Below are positions 35,022 through 47,500 of a stretch of DNA of 64,000 nt, piece after piece. The stretch spans positions 806,001 through 870,000 of the forward strand of contig CALSFV010000223.1 in NCBI GenBank assembly GCA_943737045.1, given 5' to 3'. The position numbers were made by a program, and so were the translations under genes. This stretch comes from Parapristionchus giblindavisi. Lineage: Eukaryota; Nematoda; Chromadorea; Rhabditida; Diplogasteridae. The first letter of the stretch is position 1. The number at the start of each line of letters is the position of its first letter. The notes beneath the pieces are model-generated. The model worked only from the letters and a program-made list of their open reading frames with translations, had not been told where the DNA came from and did not search any database.

Positions 35022-38000
35022 TATATTTATTCGTTCATTTATTCATTTAGATGTAAATCAGAAGCCGAGTGTCTCAAAGACAGTTTCCTTCCCTACTACA
35101 AATTAATACAGGATATTACTAACAAAACGGTCGGTAAATTCACTGTTGCCACTATGAGGCGAGATAGTAAATTAAACTGTGATCGCGCTGCGTTTACATT
35201 TTTTGAGAAAGTACAATATACTATCATTTTAAAGGTGGTGTCCCACGAATATTTTCGTGAACAAACTGTGAAGACAGAAAGGGAGCAAAAGTTATTCTAC
35301 ATACAGTACACTATTTCTTGCGTGCTGCTTTAGTCTATGTATCGCTAGAAACATTAATGAACCATCAGGCCGGTTCAGGGAAGGGCGTACTTTTTGAAAA
35401 TTGAGGAAAAAGGTTTCGAACTTGCGTCAAACGGGCAACAATTCTAAACGTTTGCCACTGCACTATGGGATAGATGAATGGCTTCGCTAACTCTTCGCAT
35501 ATCACTTTCATTCGCACAAGAGGGGTGTAGTGATTTATCTGAACATTCGCGGGCCACCATCTTTTAACGTATTTGTTTATTTATTTATTTATTTACTCGA
35601 TCAAATGTATATTCTTCAACATAATACTGGCAAAGGCGAATAGGGGAGATTGATTTCCGTCGCATATAATCGATTTTCGTTTTGGAATTTTAGGATTGCC
35701 CTTTTTTTACTAAATGCAAAAAAAACATTTTCTAGGTTGAACCGCTCGACATTTCAAGTCTGCAGAATAGCTCAAAGCAGGTCTCAGAAGCAGTTTGTGA
35801 TGATTTAAATGAAAAGTATCGTCAATTCGCCCGAAAACACATTGTATGTGTTTTTTTCGTTGTAACACTATATATGTATGAGGCCGTAAGAATCGGTAAA
35901 AATCAGTGAAATCTGTCTAGTTTAAAAAAATTTAACTTTTTTATCGGAGTTCGCATACTGTTGAAATAGAATTTTAAGAATTGCTCGTTAATTGATAGTG
36001 TTTGAGTGTCCAAATTACACCATGGGCTTAACCTGACGTCCGATTCATTTTTTTTTTAAATTCTTTCATACATACATATCGTTTAAGGGCGCACCCCAAG
36101 CTTGTTTCACACTCCGCTCTGGCAACGCTCTCTCGTAGACAATGAAAGCGAGAGAGTGTGACCAGAGCAGAAAGTTTCAGATAAGCTTGGTGTTTCCCTT
36201 TAAATCATTTACGCTTGTTTCAGTTTATCCCTGGATTTTATGTGAAACTTAATCTACGAATACCTCTGATCGAACAATTGAAAGTGGATGGAATCGAAGA
36301 AAAGTTGCCACTGGATAGAATGCACGATATGGCCAAACGAGTTAGGGAAAAGATGCGAAAGACTTTAGAGGTAAGTAAATTGATAACAATGAATAACAAT
36401 TGGATAATAATTGAATAATAATTGATAACAAGGTGTGCTAGTCATTTCTGCAAATTGTTTGAAATGTAAAGTATATTTTTCCGTATTTTTGATAATTCGC
36501 TGATTAGTGAATGGTTCGAAAAGTGTACATGTATGCGGTGTAGAACCTTTCGGCGGGGTAATCTGTGAGATTTGTCCTCAACGGCGTGTCCCACGGTGAG
36601 TAAATGACCACACGTGGAAGCGACTTTAATGTCCACCCCGCGGGGTACACCGTCTACCCTCACCGTGGTGCTCCTCGCGGTGTACCCCGCGAGATTTGGC
36701 CTCTCACACGCGCATACCGCGAGCAAAAAATACCGGAGCCGCTTTCAAGCCGATCCGTGGTATAATGGTATGTGCACACCTTTTTGCACAAAGGGTTCGA
36801 TTTCCCATAGAACATTTTATGAATCCATAGAGATTCAACAATTCTGGTATTTCAAAACAAGTAGTTTACTTATCATCCCACTAGCAGTAGATTTTCATGT
36901 CTATTTCTGGCATCGAGTAAGAAATACCGGAGAAAATAATGGATACTACCAGAACATTTTCATTATCCATTCAATTTCTACTAAATATCTACTTCAAAAG
37001 TGGCGGGGCAGGTGCTTTTGCATACTGGTTCACGGCAATTTCGCAATTTCAGGACACTAAGTGGGTTGATGGAGCTACCACGTTTCTCGACGGACACAAT
37101 GCTACTTCGGCTCTTGACAATACATATTTTCTCAACTTAAAGATGATCCACGAGCTCAACACAACATCTTTGCGAAACCTTATCATAATTTATAAGGAAA
37201 CATATGAGGAGGAAAATAGAAAAAGGTTTGTGGTGGTGCGATTGGCCCCAAGTTTCGAGAATATTGCAAAACGGATTCCGATAACGGTTAATATTAATAA
37301 AAAGCGTAATTAATAGTTTTACAGTAACCATTTACTCTTGGGACCCTAAGACCAACGAAAATCCACATTTTGAGTAGGACATGCACATCAGGGCTGTTTT
37401 AATATTTTCGGAAAATCGGAAATTTCCGAAAAATTTTTCGCAAAATTCGGAAAATTTTCGGAAATTAAAAAAATGGTAACATTTTGCAAATGCTCCATGC
37501 GATATTGGCAAAACGTTTATTCTGAATCAATAAATAGAACATGGTGAATTATTAAGTCCGTATTCGCTGCTGTTGTTAATTTTGAGAATGGAGAAAAAAG
37601 GGGGCTGATTTCTTCACATTATTATGTCCAGGAGTGCGAATCTTGTTGGGGTAGAGCTGCCACCCATTAGGATTGATAGTATTATAATTTCGACTGGTGT
37701 GAACTTTGTTCTACATACATATTATACAAAAAATCGATCTAAAAAGGAATTTAGCACTGATTCTTGTTGGAAATCCCAGCCTTGATGTAAATCAACACTT
37801 TTTTTCATTTTCCGCCCATTTGTAATGGTTATGCAAATGAAATTATTATCAGATTCAACAGTGGATGTGAGGAATGTGATGAGTTCTTCGTTATGGCTAG
37901 AACTCTTGAAAGGCTACTAAAACATCCAGACCAGGTAACTCCATAAGGTTTTATATAATAAAAGTACTAATACTAATCATACGTGTTCAACCATAATGAT

Positions 38001-38092
38001 ATCGAATAATCAATATCGCCGTAGTGGAGAGTTTCCAATTAGCTTGGGGTCAGCTTGGGGTTTAAGGGATGCTTGCAGCGCAGTATGTGAAC

Positions 38093-38127
<35 letters not shown>

Positions 38128-40852
38128 TTATTATGCTGGTACATAATTAACTATACATAGGACACAAACAAGAAATAGGATACATAATTTACTATGCCAC
38201 AACGGGGTACCATAAGTATAGTAGTGGACATCGAAAAAGTTAAGAAGAGCTACATATAATTGATTTGATAGAATTACAAAACGATTTTGGATTAGGACAT
38301 ATAACTAGGGGTTGTTTCCTATTTCAGCGAGTATTCCATGACGTCCATCGTGTCGTCGCAAGCGGAGAATATAATGCATATAATAATCGGGATTCCAAGA
38401 TCGTCTACGTGCAAGAGCCCATATATTATCCTCTTCTCGGCATGTTTTTGGCTGTTCATTGTGCGCACTTATCTGATCTTATCATTTGCAGATAAAAATG
38501 CGTCAACCAACGATTTGGTACGTTTTTTCATATTCAGAAATAGTGTACACGGCATTCAAAATATAAATAAATACTTTCCATCATCTAGGTTAACAGGGTT
38601 TGTAAGACACTGGCTCAGTGAGATTCCAGGAGGTCCAGGACATCGATCTCAACGATTTGACACAAAAATTTTTTTGTGAATATCCCTATGCCCCCTATCA
38701 CAAAATGGGTTTCATGGGCTGGGTCCTTGAAACACAGAAGTGGCGGTTTCTCGAAATTTGAAAACTCGATTTTCACCCAAAACAAAACAATTGGAGCGAC
38801 CAAATGATAGTGTCGATTAATTATGAGCATACCAATACAACAAAAAAATGGCTATACGGCGGTCCGAAGATCCGATCGCAAACTATTTTTTTACCTCCTC
38901 AAAACATTCTAAAATTAATTAAAAATTTCAACAACAAAAACAAAAAAATTGCAGTCCAATTTCTGCCTTGTCTTATAGAGTGAAAAATTGCGCGTCGAAT
39001 AAAGGAACGAAGGAACCCATGCTTTGAGAAAAATGGACCTAAAGATGACCCGAAAATATTTTTGTGTTCAAGCCCCCTCATGTTTGTACTCCTATTGTAG
39101 AACTTTTCGAGTAGAACAACTTTCTTGCTGAACATTTTGTTTGAAACTCGTGTACAAGAGAAATACATGAGTTTTCTTTATTATTCAAAGTAATAATCAA
39201 AAAACTAATTGAACAAAACATTAAACTTTTTTTTAAATCATGGCATTTTAGTTTTCATTTTCTTGTTTTTTTTTCAGTTGGTGGTGGCGCATCCTCTCGC
39301 GCATGAATTTTTCCACTCATTAATTTTTCTCGAAACGAGAAACGTCTCAAACATCTTTGATCAACAGGCAGAATGTTTGATTAATCACTATAAGAACACT
39401 TGCAAGAAGTTTGGAAAGGTTAGATAAATTTTACACCAATATAACGCTGCGCTGGAAGATCTAATTGCAGCCAGAGTATTTACGAAAGAGAAAAAAATTC
39501 AGGATGGCTGTAATAGCGGAGATCAAACCTTCCTCGAGGACGGTCCAGATTCGGAAGGATTTAGAATAGTCCTGGACATAATGAAGGATATGTATGGCAA
39601 TTCGATCGACGTAGGTTGCATCACTATGATAGTCCTAATAGAGTTGGCTATTCGGGGGTTGCGGGTTCGACGAATTACCAATTTTCCGGCTCTGGAAGTT
39701 CATAATAGCAACTTTTGAACTACTTTTGGGCATCCCTCACCTAGCTGAACATGTTCGCATGGGTCGATTTTCAGAATCTCTTCTGTTTAGTTTGGTTTAT
39801 TAGGATTCTTTTGTAAGAGCTTCCCATCTGAGTGGGAAATCTACCTTAAAAACGTTTGTATTGACAAACGCATTCCTATTGTAGTCAGTCCTACCAGCTC
39901 GGTACCATAACCGCAACGTTTCGAAATGATGCGTTGCGGCTCAAAGCTCTGAACATGCTGCCATGGAATAGTGCGTACTTTTATCCCGAACCTCGCAGGT
40001 TCGAGTCCTGTACGGTGCAAATCAAAGCCGATTTTTAAAAGAGCGGGAAAACACAAATGATTGGACACATTTGTGCCACTTTGCGTGCATAAACCATGGC
40101 ATAAGTGCTTGACAAATAATATTTTCACATATATATTTAACAAAATACATTCAGAATTTGTTTTTTTAAATAGAATTTCAGATGCTCGAGTATCCGGACT
40201 TGGGCATAACCAAGAAACAAGCTCTCTTCTATGGAATTGCTGCGACTTTTTGCGAGCCACATGTGAGATTAAATACAAAATATTTTTTTCAGTAATATTT
40301 ATCGATTTTTCATGTCGAATTCTCATGGAGGTTTTGTTTATTTGTTTATTTGTTTATCCATCAGTTGGAGCATGAATACGGGGAAATGCAATATCGTAGT
40401 TATTCATAAGATATAAACTTTTTTGTACAATATGAGATGTTCGTCTATAGTGGATTTTATGGATGACATATCACTCCTGACTTGCAAAAGGTATTCTAGG
40501 AGGGAATCCTTTAGCGCTGTTAATCTTGTGGGAAAAGAATAGACGACCGGAAAGAATGAAAGTGTATATTAAGACTGAAATTAAAAAATTATTATTAATA
40601 TTATTATTATCATCTTTAAAATAATTACATTTTTCTTTTCAGCAAGAATCCATGATCTCTTCTCAAGATGTTCATAGCTTGCAACGAATGCGCATCAATG
40701 GAATATTCTCGCAGTCAGCTGAATTTGCCTCTGCATTCTCGTGCAAGAAAGGAGACAGAATGGTCATTCCGGAGGTATGATTGAGTACAATAAAACTTTT
40801 GTGAGGCTTTTTTCAGGACCAAGTGTGCCATTTATTTGGAGAGTTTGCCTAA
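34148..40852 (+). CDS. M13 (neprilysin-like) secreted metallopeptidase, copy C
   Basis: Fourteen exons: 34148-34402, 34851-34933, 35051-35210, 35736-35843, 36224-36370, 37053-37225, 37853-37934, 38328-38439, 38492-38517, 39278-39418, 39503-39610, 40182-40262, 40643-40774, 40817-40852. They sum to 1644 bases, 547 aa, with every phase consistent. Signal peptide MKLLILLSILINLYRS, so it is secreted, not membrane anchored like typical neprilysins, and about 150-200 residues shorter. Motifs: SPCDDFYHHVC near residue 34, NAYN before the active site, HEFFH zinc motif, EDGPD (third ligand), GITKKQALFYGIA, DVHSLQRMR, C-terminal CHLFGEFA. Intron 8 has a GC donor (38440, GCATGT). The ATG follows ATTTCAG by two bases. 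Poly(A) signal near 40943. Substrate unknown. Confidence 0.9.
36086..36204. mobile_element. Family 2 palindromic MITE, intron 4 of copy C
   Basis: GTTTAAGGGCGCACCCCAAG at the left and TTGGTGTTTCCCTTTAAA at the right. It ends only 19 bases before the exon 5 acceptor boundary at 36223. Confidence 0.8.
36535..36745. repeat. GC-rich CCCCACGG/CCCCGCGG repeat block
   Basis: Repeated GTGTCCCACGG, GTACACCGTCT, GTACCCCGCGA words ending AAAAAATACCGGAG. Related to 33115-33310, which ends AAATACCGGAG. The composition differs sharply from the AT-rich surroundings. Confidence 0.6.
36746..36820 (+). repeat. tRNA-like segment
   Basis: GTGGTATAATGGTATGTGCA resembles a tRNA D-arm/A box and GGGTTCGATTTCCC a T-arm/B box, 30-odd bases apart. 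The acceptor stem does not pair convincingly, so it is more likely a pseudo-tRNA or SINE head. Confidence 0.35.
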
Positions 40853-41525
40853 ACATATCGTTCCAAATGAATACTAATAATCCATTGATTGAAAAGCTGC
40901 TTGTCACATTGTATTTATGTAATTTCTCAAAAGTTCATTTAAATAAATGCATCATTCGCTGTCTCAAAATATCCTTAAAGGGATCCGAAAACGAAAAGCA
41001 GGTTCATCTCATATAAAAGAGCTTGTAATGCTCTATCGAAATATGTAAATCTTATATGATAAAACTTCTCTGGTTATGTATGAAAAAAAACAAAATTAAA
41101 TTAAACTAAATTTCTCATTGAAAATTCTATCGAAATATGTAAATCTTATATCTATATCTTACTAATAATGTGCCGCCATATGGTGATTCAAATACACACT
41201 GAAAAAGTTGTGAAATGTTGTGCGTTCCGACATTCGTCGAAAATATCCGTAAATGAGCCTTCACACCACCCCTCAAATTAGAGAATAAAATAAAAAATAC
41301 CGAAACATTATCGAAATCTCGATTCTTTCCGAATAATACTCGCTATGCAAAATAGAATATGATAACCTTGTATATAAGGATCAATTGAGTCCAGAAGATC
41401 AATTGAGTTCGATTTCGTTCGATTTCCGGTCGTATTGATGTATGATTCAGTAAAATGCGAAATTACTTTATCATTTATTAAGCGGGAACATTTCATAAAT
41501 AGTACAAATAGTCATTTTGAGAGCT
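40853..41525. other. Short convergent interval between M13 copies C and D
   Basis: Holds the 3' untranslated end of copy C (AATAAA near 40943) and the presumed 3' end of copy D. No other feature seen. Confidence 0.7.
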
Positions 41526-44500
41526 TCATGCGAATTTTCCGAACAAGTAGCAGACCTCATCCTGGAAAGAAAAAAGTTCACACTGTCCGTATAAAATGTA
41601 CTTGCATAAGAAAATGACAAATAAATTTATTGTAAATTCCGAGACAACGGATGTAAAAACCTAACTCTCGGAGCTCATTTATCCTGCACTCTCTCACTTC
41701 ACTCGATTCTCTCCTTTAAAACATCTGACCTTCGCCGCGCATGTTTGTAAACAAGGAATAGCCATTGCGGCCGCTCTCGTACGGTGAAAAGAAGAGATCG
41801 CCTGCCCGTCCAACAATATGGTTTTGTCATTTTCGTCGTTTTGGCATAGTAAATTATGTATCCAACAATTTTTGTTGTTCGTGTCCTACATATTGTTCAG
41901 TATGTACCAGCATAACAAAGTTTTTTTTTCATATTTTTGTTATGTCGTACCTCAGGTATGAACATTCTGTCGCCTTTCTTGCACGAGAATGCAGAGGCAA
42001 ACTCCGGAGATTGCGAGAACATTCCATTGATACGCATACGATGTAATCCGTGAACATCGTCGGATTGGACCTCTCCATCTTCCTTTAAAGACACGCCCAA
42101 GCTAATTTTACTCTCCGCCTTGGAAATACTCTCTCGCGGACAAATAAAGTGAGAGATTGTGGCCAAAGCGGAGAGTTTCACACTAGCTCGCTTTCTCACT
42201 TTAACAAAAATCAATTAATATCTGGGCAAACCACAAATTATTATTCTGTATCAGCTAACATAAGAATTGCACCAAAAATATTATATACAGACTAGGGTTG
42301 GCAATAACGTACACGCATTGCGGGCCCGAGATGCTCTGTAAAATCATTGCGGGTCCGCAACCTGGAAGGGAGGGGAGTGGGAGTGATTGCGGGCCTGCAA
42401 TGATTTTACACCGCACTGCGCAACCATTCACAAGAGAGTCGAGGCCATTGCGGGCCCGCAACCCCCGAATAGCCAACTCTAATACAGACTCACATCTGGA
42501 CGGCAAAACTCGGCCGCAAAGCCGTAGAAGAACGCTTGTTTCTTCGTTATGCCCAATTCTGGGTATTCAAGCATCTGAATGAAGTTGGCTTATTTAAATA
42601 TGCAAGCGGTTAACAAACATCGATATCATCCCCGTAGACATCCTTCATTATATCGACGATTATCCTCACTCCTTCCGCATCGGGACCGTCCTCAATGAAA
42701 GTTCCTTCTCCGCTATTGCAGCCTTCCTGAAAATCCTCTTCAATGTTAAAGATGGAGGCTCTCGATTGTCTATGCAAATGCATAGCATATCTACAGTGCG
42801 CGACATAATGATAAGACACCCCTAAAATTTTGGGATTTTGACCGAATGGCGAATGAAAATCAAAAGAGGTATATGCCATTTGTATCTACTCCTTGGATAA
42901 CTAAGGCAGCCCACGTATGAGGAAATTCAATTTCCCGGTCAACGAGAAAATAATGATTTTCCGAAATTTTACCGCGACATAATGATAAGACACCCTGATT
43001 TTTTTTCATGAAGTGCATTTTTTTAAACTTCTGCATAACAGCAATAGGGCAACAATAGGTTAATAATCGATGTTATGGCCCATTCTCGAAATTAGGCCAA
43101 AGGTGCGATTGGGCATGCTTCCATAGAGGGCAGAAAACAATTGCCGCTTGATGTCGTCCCACTCCTTTTTGATGAAAGCCTTCAATTCGGCAACGGGTGC
43201 ATACTGTTTGTTGTTCTTGTACACACGACGAACCATGATGCCCCATGTGTTGTACATGTGGTTTATATCGGGGGAACCCGTCGGGCATGGGAGAACAGCG
43301 ATGTTATTGATTGCGAACAATGATTTCGAGGGGTGTTGGCATGAATGTATGCACTGTCTTTCTTCGAGACGAGATGGTGGGAACGGTTCTTGCTCATGAA
43401 CAGAACAAGGGTAGTATGGTGCATCACGTGATACTCCGGATAGTCCATCCTGCTGGCGCTGGAGGAGATGGGCGGCATGTCAAATTTTAGGAGCCCGCCC
43501 CAGTACGGTACATTATATTATTTTTCAAAAAAATTCTAATTATCGGTTTCTGATTGCATTCACTGATAAGAACAAGTTCAACCCTTATATTCCTGACGGC
43601 TATAACTGCTTCTGACATGATTTTCTCAACGAACCGCGTTATTTCAGCTGCAGGAACTTCGGTCATATTATGGACGCGTTCCTAAAATTTGACATGTCAC
43701 CCATCTCCTTCAGCTCCAGCAGGATGGACTATCCGTAGTATCACGTGATGCCCCAGACTACCCTTGTTCTGTTCATGAGCAAGAACCGTGCCCACCATCT
43801 CGTCTCGAAGAAAGACAGTGCATACATTCATGCCAACACCCCTCGAAATCATTGTTCGCAGTCAAGAACATCGCTGTTCTCCCTTTCCCCCCATAAACCA
43901 CATGTACAACACATGGGGCATCATGGTTCGTCGTGTGTACAAGAACAACAAACAGTATGCACCCGTTGCCGAATTGAAGGCTTTCATCAAAAAGGAGTGG
44001 GACGACATCGAGCGGCAATTGTTTTCTGCCCTCTATGGAAGCATGCCCAATCGCACCTTTGGCCTAATCTTGAGAATGGGCCATAACATCGATTATTAAG
44101 CTATTGTTGCCCTATTGCTGTTATGCAGAAGTTTGAAAAAAATTGCACTTCACGAAAAAAATCAGGGTGTCTTATCATTGTGTCGCGGTAAAATTTCGGA
44201 AAATCATTATTTTCTCGTTGACCGGGAAATTGAATTTCCTCATACGTGGGCTACCTTAGTTATCCAAGGAGTGGATACAAATGGTATATACCTCTTTTGA
44301 TTTTCATTCGCCATTCGGTCAAAATCCCAAAATTTTAGGGGTGTCTTATCATTATGTCGCGCACTGTATTATGCAAGGAATAAGTGATATGCAAGAAATT
44401 AGCATGACCATTCACTAATCACGAAGCGCAGTGGTAAAAGTTCTCACTAGTAAGCGTAACGTCGCGGATTCGAAACATACATTAGGCACACCCGAAGCAA

Positions 44501-47500
44501 ATTTGATACTGCGATCTGGCTACACTCTTTCGCAATCAAATTCAGAGAGGATTGCCAGAGCGAATAGCTTCAAATTAGATAGCTGTGCCTTTAAGTATTC
44601 CGTATGCAAATTGCTGAAACAAACAAGAAAGGTAGCTTTTACCAACCTTTCCAAACTTGTGACAGATTCTTCTACTGTGATTTATTAAACATTTGGCATG
44701 TTCATTGAACGTATAGGAGTCGTTTCTCATCGCGGGCAAAATGAGTGAGTGGAAGAACTCATGGGCGAGAATCTGCGACACAACCAACTGAAAACAATTA
44801 ACAATTATGTCGTTGAAATTGTTTTGAAATGACGCCAAGCGTCACTTTTTGGAGCTAAACAAAGATTCTGAGCTATATTTTCTGTGATTTCTATGAATTT
44901 CCTTGTGCTTTAGGGTACATCGATTTTGAGACAAAAATACGTGTGGGTATCCTACAACAGTGAAAATATAATCTTCAATTTTTGGTTTTTTTGTCTATTT
45001 TGTCGGGTGGATACTCATGAAATGCAAATTTCTGCGGGTGGTCTATCCCAAGGGAAAGCCAGAGACCGTTACTAGTTAACCTTGACAAAGAATGTATAAC
45101 TGTAACTGCTAAATACAGCATCTCTCATGGCCGGTGTTATTTGTTAATAACATGATCATATTGTTAATGAATCTGAAACTTAAAAAAAAACTTTTGAAAA
45201 CATACCAAGCTGTTAGTTGATGCTGGTGACTCTGAAATTGCGCACTGCGAATAAATGTTAATGTAACGACTAATTTGAAACTCTCCACTCTGGCCACACT
45301 CTCTCGCTTTATTTGTCTGCGAGAGAGTATTGCTATGCGGGGAGCAAAACATCTTGGGGTAAACATGGCAAAGACAAACTCAGCAGTGGATAGTACACGG
45401 GCTCTTGGATGTAGATGAGTTTGAGAGGAAGCATATTGTAAGCGGCATATTCCCCGTTTTTCCAGGAACGTGCGAAAGTGTGGAAACCTGTCTGAAATGT
45501 ATGAATTCAATGAACTGCTATGTACAATAATGTGAACCTCATCATTTGGGCTACATTCAGAGGGGTTGACATCTACCGATGGCAAACTCTCTCATATAAG
45601 AAGTGACTGTGGTATTTTCAAACTAGTATAATAGTTTACTTATATTTCCCACTAGCCGTAATCTTGCAGGTCTACGGCTAGTTAAACTTAAGTTTACTAG
45701 AAGTGGTGTATAATACTGTAATGCATTTCGTCAAATGTTCTTTCACTTGTAGTAAACTAGCAGTATACTACTAGTCTGTGACGTAACGTAAGTAAACTAC
45801 TACTTTGGAAATACCAGAGGATATCTGTTGGCCAAACCTTATTATCAAGTGGGAGCTCAGTAGACATAGTATGATTTAGGACGAAAAATTCATCGCATTC
45901 TGCGCATCCGCTATGCATTCTGAGAGTCGTATTAAATAAATAAATGAAGTTGTACAATTATATAAAATATAAGTTTTACGACATGAATATTTATAAAAAT
46001 AATTGTGCTTCGTAGTGTTTCGGCCGCTACGTCTAGACACCATAAAGCGTTGCCCATTTATACCTCACATAGGGATTAAATTTGCCCGAGTAGGGCCCGT
46101 ATTCAGGCAAATTCTACCCTGTACACGGGCGAATCGCTGGTTTTTGGGCTACCATTTGCCCGAATGTGTGCAAACCGTGTTCACAAATAGGGACAGTTGG
46201 GAAAAATGTTGCCCATACATATTTGGGCAAGTTTAATCTCTGTGCATTTTCGTTGTTTACCAAAGCGAACCTCAATCGATCTTCACGTTCATAGATATCT
46301 TCAAGGAGCCGACTATATGCTCTGAGCGTTGTCGTGTTAAGCTCTGAAGGCATTTCTTCGTTAAGTAAGTAGGTATTGTCAAGGGCCGCAGTGGCATTCT
46401 GTCCGTCAAGGAATGTGGAAATTCCCTCGACCCATTTCGTCTCCTGTAAAAATTATATTTTAACAACGTGGATATGCGCGAAGCGAGACATGTAACGACA
46501 ACGAGAGAAGAAAGTTGTGAAATGTTTTGATGATTGGGATAGGGTAGAAGCTTGCAAGAGGACATGCCTCCACTGTGGTATTTCAAAATTTAAAGTGCAC
46601 TTACAGTTTTCACTTGAAGTAGACATGTAGGTAAGTCAACTTCACGTTAGACGTAAGTCTACTTCAAGTGCATGCTGTAATGCATTTCGTCAAATCTTCT
46701 TTCACAACTAGACATAAAGTACAAAGTCAGTGAGATATTTTAGTAGACTTTAAGTTTTGAATTAAACGATCAATTAACATGAAGTAATTATATTGCAAAA
46801 TGTGATTTGTATGTGATCTTTATCACGGGTCTCCTGTAAAAGTGTAGCAACGCCTGCCACTAGGAAAAATTGTTTGTCTCCGATTTCGATAAAACTCTTT
46901 TGACAGATGTGGTTGGTGCTCATGAGAAGGCCTAGCTACTTGATTGTGCCAAAATCGTAGATAACCGATTTTTTTGTGATCTACCACATAAACGATCATA
47001 ACTCGATCAATTTTGATCGTACAGTGAACGGAGAGGTGTCATTCGAACCATATTCTAAAGCTCTCCAAAAAAGTTGTCTATGACCCGTTCGCTGCTAAGT
47101 CGTATTTAGAGTGAAAACCGCGAAAATCATTTTTATTGATCAAAAAAGCGAAGTTTTCTCGAAATTTTTTTCTTGACCCCATCGGTTTTATTGCAAAAAT
47201 TATGTCTACTAACTACGCACAATATCACTATCTAGTTCATTGCCCGTATCTCTTGGCCCCCAGGGTCGATTACTGTATAGCTCACGGACTTGGCCGATTT
47301 TTGATCTCTTTCAGTTCTTTGATTGTATCTCACTTCAAAGTTGTCCAATTATCTTTTCAAAAAAATAGAAATGATTCTCTCGAAAAGGAGATTGAAAAGT
47401 TTTCCATTGTCCAAATTCCTAGATCAAGCCGTTTTCGAGTTATCAAAGGAAAACTGCTCCAATTTTGATTTTTACCGCTTTCACGCGTTGAACAGAGACA

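Noticed and set aside
36746..36820. Functional tRNA gene
   Set aside because: Boxes A and B are present but the acceptor and anticodon stems do not pair convincingly.
43060..44099. Intact Tc1 transposase
   Set aside because: Only the C-terminal part is present, twice and inverted. The N-terminal DNA-binding region and first catalytic Asp region are missing.
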